DNA of 64,000 nucleotides from Paramecium pentaurelia (Eukaryota; Ciliophora; Oligohymenophorea; Peniculida; Parameciidae): positions 125,515 through 189,514 of the forward strand of contig CAJJDO010000139.1 in NCBI GenBank assembly GCA_905183005.1, in the 5' to 3' direction. Made by a program: the position numbers and the translations under genes. A model generated the notes under the pieces. That model did no database searches, had not been told where the DNA came from, and saw only the letters and a list, made by a program, of their open reading frames with translations. Shown in pieces: positions 60,501 through 64,000 of this stretch (positions are counted from its first letter, which is position 1; each line of letters starts with the position of its first letter).

Positions 60501-63500
60501 TAATTAAGATGAATAGAATTAAGAATTAAGTATTTTAGCTAAAGAAGATAATGAAGTTGATAAAATTAATATTATTCTTATAGTATAAACAATAATATCT
60601 GTTTAGAAATCAGAAATTGCATTTTAATTATTAAGAAATGATTTATAATAAGGAGAATAAGGAATTTTAGATAAATGGACAAATTCTATAAAATCTTAAA
60701 GAACAAAATTAGTAGATGAACATCTTGTAGCTTCAGAAAGAGAAAATGAAATTTAATAATTAGTAAATTTAATTATTACTTTAAAAAGAGATGATACAAC
60801 TAAATTTAAGAGAATGGTAACTGCACTTATTTAAATGTTATCTGAAACTTCAGTTTCTCCATCTATCAAATTAAAATCTATCAATATTGTAAGAAAACTA
60901 TCTAATTATAAAGAAGACTTTTAAATAACTAAATAGATACTTAAAGATTTGGGAGAACTTGGATTTACAGATTTTTTATGTGATTTAATAAAATAAGAAG
61001 TAGATTCAGAATAAAAATTAGAATATATTAAAGCATTTGTAGATTATATAGATGATTCTTCAAGGGAAATTTAGAATTCCTTTTTATTATATTTATAAAG
61101 AGATCTATAAAATACTTTTATTAGAAATATGTAAAACTTTATAACAGATATGTTTTAAGATGTTAGAATGGCAGAGATATCAAAAATAGAAAGAAATAAT
61201 AGAAATATCAATAAAATATTAAATAATAAGATTAATGGATGTATTTTAATATTTGAAATGTTTCGTTTAGGTTGTGAAGATCATTTTAGTGATATGTAAA
61301 ACTTTTTAAGAATTCAACCTAATAGTAAATAACCAATTAATTTTATTATGTTTACAGCTGAATTATTTGAGAAATATGTTGAAAAAATGAATGAACATAA
61401 TGCTGCATTAGGTTAAAAAATTCTCGATTTTCTAATTGAATGTGTTTAAGGTCCTTGTCTAGAGAACTAAACTGAATTATGTTAATCTACTAAAATATTG
61501 GAGGTTCTTGAATAAATTATATTTCAATAAAGAGTAGATAAAGAAAAGTTTTAAAGAAGAGACATAGTATTTTCAAGTTTAAGAAGTAAAGTGTTTTTAC
61601 TTCAATTATCATTAATGGAAGGTAATAGTGATTAAGAAATTGCAAATAAGATATCTCAATATTTCAATCCTTAGATTCTTTTTGAAAGAATATAATTAGT
61701 TTACTGGAAAATTATTAAAAAGATAAGAAATACTTAAATGCAAATAAATTTAGAATTGAAAGTATTGGATCGAGTTAAAACAGAGGCAGAAGATACAGTA
61801 AATCTACATGGTATTATATAAACTAAGGATACTAAAGAGACTTTGCCAAATTAAAATTTATTTATGGAATTCTTCTCAGAGAATTTTCATAATCCTCGTT
61901 CTCAGTCTCTTTAAAGAAATTCATAATAAACTTAAGTAAATGCTATTTAAGAAGAAGAGATGGAAGAAATGGTTGGTGAAACTTTTATGATGTATTTATT
62001 ACTCAAAAAACTCAGTAATTATATTCCTCAAATCAAAAATTTAACTGATGGTGAAAACAATCCTAAATTAAGAAGAGCTCTTAATTATTATAAAAATGAG
62101 ACTGCATCTATTGAAATTGTTAATATGAATGGCAAATTAGAGAAAATATATTTTTAAGTACCAACTTTAATGAAATATTTAACAGAGGAAACTAAAAGAT
62201 AATTTATGGAAGAAGTAGAAAGAGATTCTATTAATGATAAAATTAATGGATTATTAGATAATATGGATAATTTTTATATGGAAATGGTTCATTTTATGAA
62301 ATTAAGAAAAATTGGAATTAGATTTAATAATAATTTTATTGTTTATTTAAGAAATGTTTGTATTATTTTAGCACTCTTATTGAATATTCTAATTACAATA
62401 AATGATACTGAAGAAAAACTTGCAAATCTTGCTAAAGCTATAGCTATAGTAGATTGTATTTTGTATGGATTGATTATGCTCACCTGGGTATTTATTAGAA
62501 TGTAATTGGAATATGATAGAATCTATAAACAAGTGTCAGATTTAATCTAATTAAATTATAATAAGAAATCAAATTAAGGATAAGCTTAATAACTCAATCC
62601 ATAAACAGTTATATATCCTTTTTAAATTACATTATTACAAGCATTCTTAATAATTAAAAGAATGTTATTTAGTAGTTATACTTTTTATTGGTTTTTATTA
62701 CTTGTAATCAATTTGTTGGGTCTTCTGTATAATAAATTATTTTATGGATTTTTACTATTGGATATTATAGATCATTCGTAAGTTTTAAGAAATGTTATTA
62801 AAAGTATTTCACTCAATTACAAACAACTCTTAATGACAGCCTTATTGGGAGTTTTAATTATGTATTTAATATAAAATATAAATTAAGGTATTTATACTCT
62901 TTGGTAGCTTATTAAAGTACTGATTTTAAATAATAATTAAAAGAAGGTGATAATAATGGAATAGATGAAAGTTCTGATTCTTATGATTAGACAGTCTGTT
63001 ATTCTGCATTTTAATGTCTTGTGTTTGTAATTCACTAAGGTTTACGAGCAGGTGGAGGAATAGGTGATGTTCTTGAAGCACCTCCAACACATTCAAATTT
63101 AAATTATTATTCATAGAGAGTTCTTTATGATGTAAGCTTTTTTATTCTCATTAATATTATATGGCTGAACATTATCTTTGGTATCATTATTGATACCTTT
63201 GCTGAATTGAGAGATTAAAAGAATCAAAAAGGTAATAATAATATATTATTAAAGATTTCGATTCTCAAAATAGATGTTATATTTGTGACTTAACAAGAAC
63301 TATATTTGAAAAAGAAGGTATATCATTTGACAATCATGTTTAAAAATATCATAACCCTTGGAATTATTTGGCTTATTTATTATACTTAAAAGTGAAACAG
63401 AAAACTGAACACACAGGCACAGAATCATATGTCTATAGTAAATTCTTACAAAATGATATAAGTTGGCTACCTATCTAAAAAGCACTTGATTTAGAATTAT

Positions 63501-63571
63501 TGGCAGAACAATAGCCAAAATAAACAATTGATATAAACATCGAAGAACACAATTAAAAATCCCTTCATTGA
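54538..63571 (+). CDS. IP3 receptor-type intracellular Ca2+ release channel
   Basis: A complete 2996-residue channel. The N-terminus has the Ins145/MIR-type beta-trefoil region (MEEEQQILKYGDNIILRC, YTTFLLRHMLTGEFLRV), then a very long helical RIH solenoid. The C-terminal part holds membrane segments (NVCIILALLLNILITI, IVDCILYGLIMLTWVFI, YWFLLLVINLLGLLYN, LMTALLGVLIMYLIQNI), the pore with filter GLRAGGGIGDVLEAPP (about residue 2832), the last span IIWLNIIFGIIIDTFAELRD, and the zinc-binding end CYICDLTRTIF with DNHVQKYHNPWNY. Two introns only, both near the end: 62888-62907 (20 nt) and 63232-63254 (23 nt). It releases stored Ca2+; Paramecium has many such channels. It cannot be told by eye whether it binds IP3. 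Confidence 0.95.
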
Positions 63572-63888
63572 ATCAATCAATATTTTAGTTAACAATTATT
63601 AATATAATTAATTAAAATTTCATTAAACAAGATATATTTAAATTATTATAATTTTTATGACTCTATAAATGATTATTTAATTTATTTTTATATTGCTGAA
63701 TTTTATTAATTTTTTTTAATTTCTTTTTATTAAGTTTCAAAAATAATTATGACTATTGATATTTTATCAAATTATTGCATTTTGTAGATAAACTAATTCT
63801 TTTAATTAACAAATATTATATGTATTCTTTACAAATAGATCTATTCTCTTTAGGTTATAAATTAATTTAAGTAATAAATTAGTAATAA
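63572..63888. other. Intergenic A+T-rich stretch
   Basis: About 315 bp after the IP3 receptor stop. No gene seen. Confidence 0.45.
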
Positions 63889-64000
63889 ATGAATAGAATA
63901 TAAGTAATTTATTTTCAAGATTTAAAATATGATATTAAAAGGTTAATTCATACATAGGAATGGATGGATGTTATAAATGATTATTTAAATGGACATTATC
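63889..64000 (+). CDS. Possible start of a further gene (partial)
   Basis: An ATG at 63889 opens a frame that stays free of TGA to the window edge and reads MNRIQVIYFQDLKYDIKRLI, then QEWMDVINDYLNGHY. The mix of Trp, Asp and His looks like protein. It is cut by the edge and could also be chance; a GTAATTTATTTTCAAG stretch inside might be an intron end, so the exact start is unsure. Confidence 0.4.

Noticed and set aside
1..64000. Operon-like or defence-system gene clusters
   Set aside because: The genes are intron-containing eukaryotic housekeeping, ciliary and secretory genes on both strands with no shared pathway order.

Overview
The window is nuclear DNA of a ciliate and best fits the macronuclear genome of a Paramecium species. 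TAA and TAG sit in frame throughout conserved proteins and read as glutamine, and TGA is the only stop. Most genes are split by 18-32 nt introns, mostly GTA...TAG. Intergenic gaps are mostly 15-750 bp and the DNA is very A+T-rich. Two trichocyst matrix proteins, a family known from Paramecium, are present. All gene models were built by hand by reading through TAA/TAG and removing tiny introns. Each complete model gives a coding length divisible by three, which is the main internal check. A standard-code ORF search breaks these genes into false short pieces.

Layout. 1-6.3 kb: 3' end of eIF6, an unknown protein, a MARCH-type RING-CH membrane E3 and an eIF4G. 6.4-11 kb (minus strand): the splicing-linked ESS2/DGCR14 protein, an N-terminal-motor kinesin and a trichocyst matrix protein. 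11.6-17.1 kb (plus): a 921-residue coiled-coil protein and a cytosolic carboxypeptidase (tubulin deglutamylase type). 17.2-22.1 kb (minus): two unknown proteins, a Rab GTPase, coiled-coil proteins and a small basic protein. 22.97-23.19 kb: two tandem tRNA genes, one tRNA-Cys and one near-identical copy carrying a Phe anticodon. 23.4-26.3 kb: a MAK/CILK-type ciliary kinase, a small protein and an HTH/coiled-coil protein. 26.8-34 kb (minus): a second trichocyst matrix protein, a DUF1764 protein, ribosomal protein uL4, a repeat protein, a secreted crystallin-like protein with a Gln-rich tail, a longin R-SNARE and SmD3. 34.1-36.6 kb: truncated hemoglobin, a PH-like/degenerate kinase and an EF-hand protein. 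36.6-46.1 kb (plus): a cyclic-nucleotide-type K+ channel, a cyclin, a mitochondrial m-AAA protease and a JmjN/JmjC demethylase. 46.8-54.2 kb (minus): a second Rab, an ER HSP90 (GRP94), a small tail-anchored SNARE and a second K+ channel. 54.5-63.6 kb (plus): a complete IP3-receptor-type Ca2+ release channel of 2996 residues. A possible gene start lies at the right edge.

The gene order looks like ordinary compact ciliate euchromatin, not operons. Several themes recur: regulated secretion (two matrix proteins, a crystallin-like secretory protein, two SNAREs, two Rabs, a Ca2+ release channel), ciliary biology (kinesin, carboxypeptidase, MAK-type kinase, coiled-coil and repeat proteins) and membrane excitability (two K+ channels, IP3 receptor). 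I see no mobile element, CRISPR or prokaryotic system. The most interesting observations are the anticodon-switched tRNA copy, the crystallin-like secretory protein, a CCHC cysteine cluster behind the cyclic-nucleotide domain of both K+ channels, a 181 nt intron in GRP94, and a kinase fold that has lost DFG.
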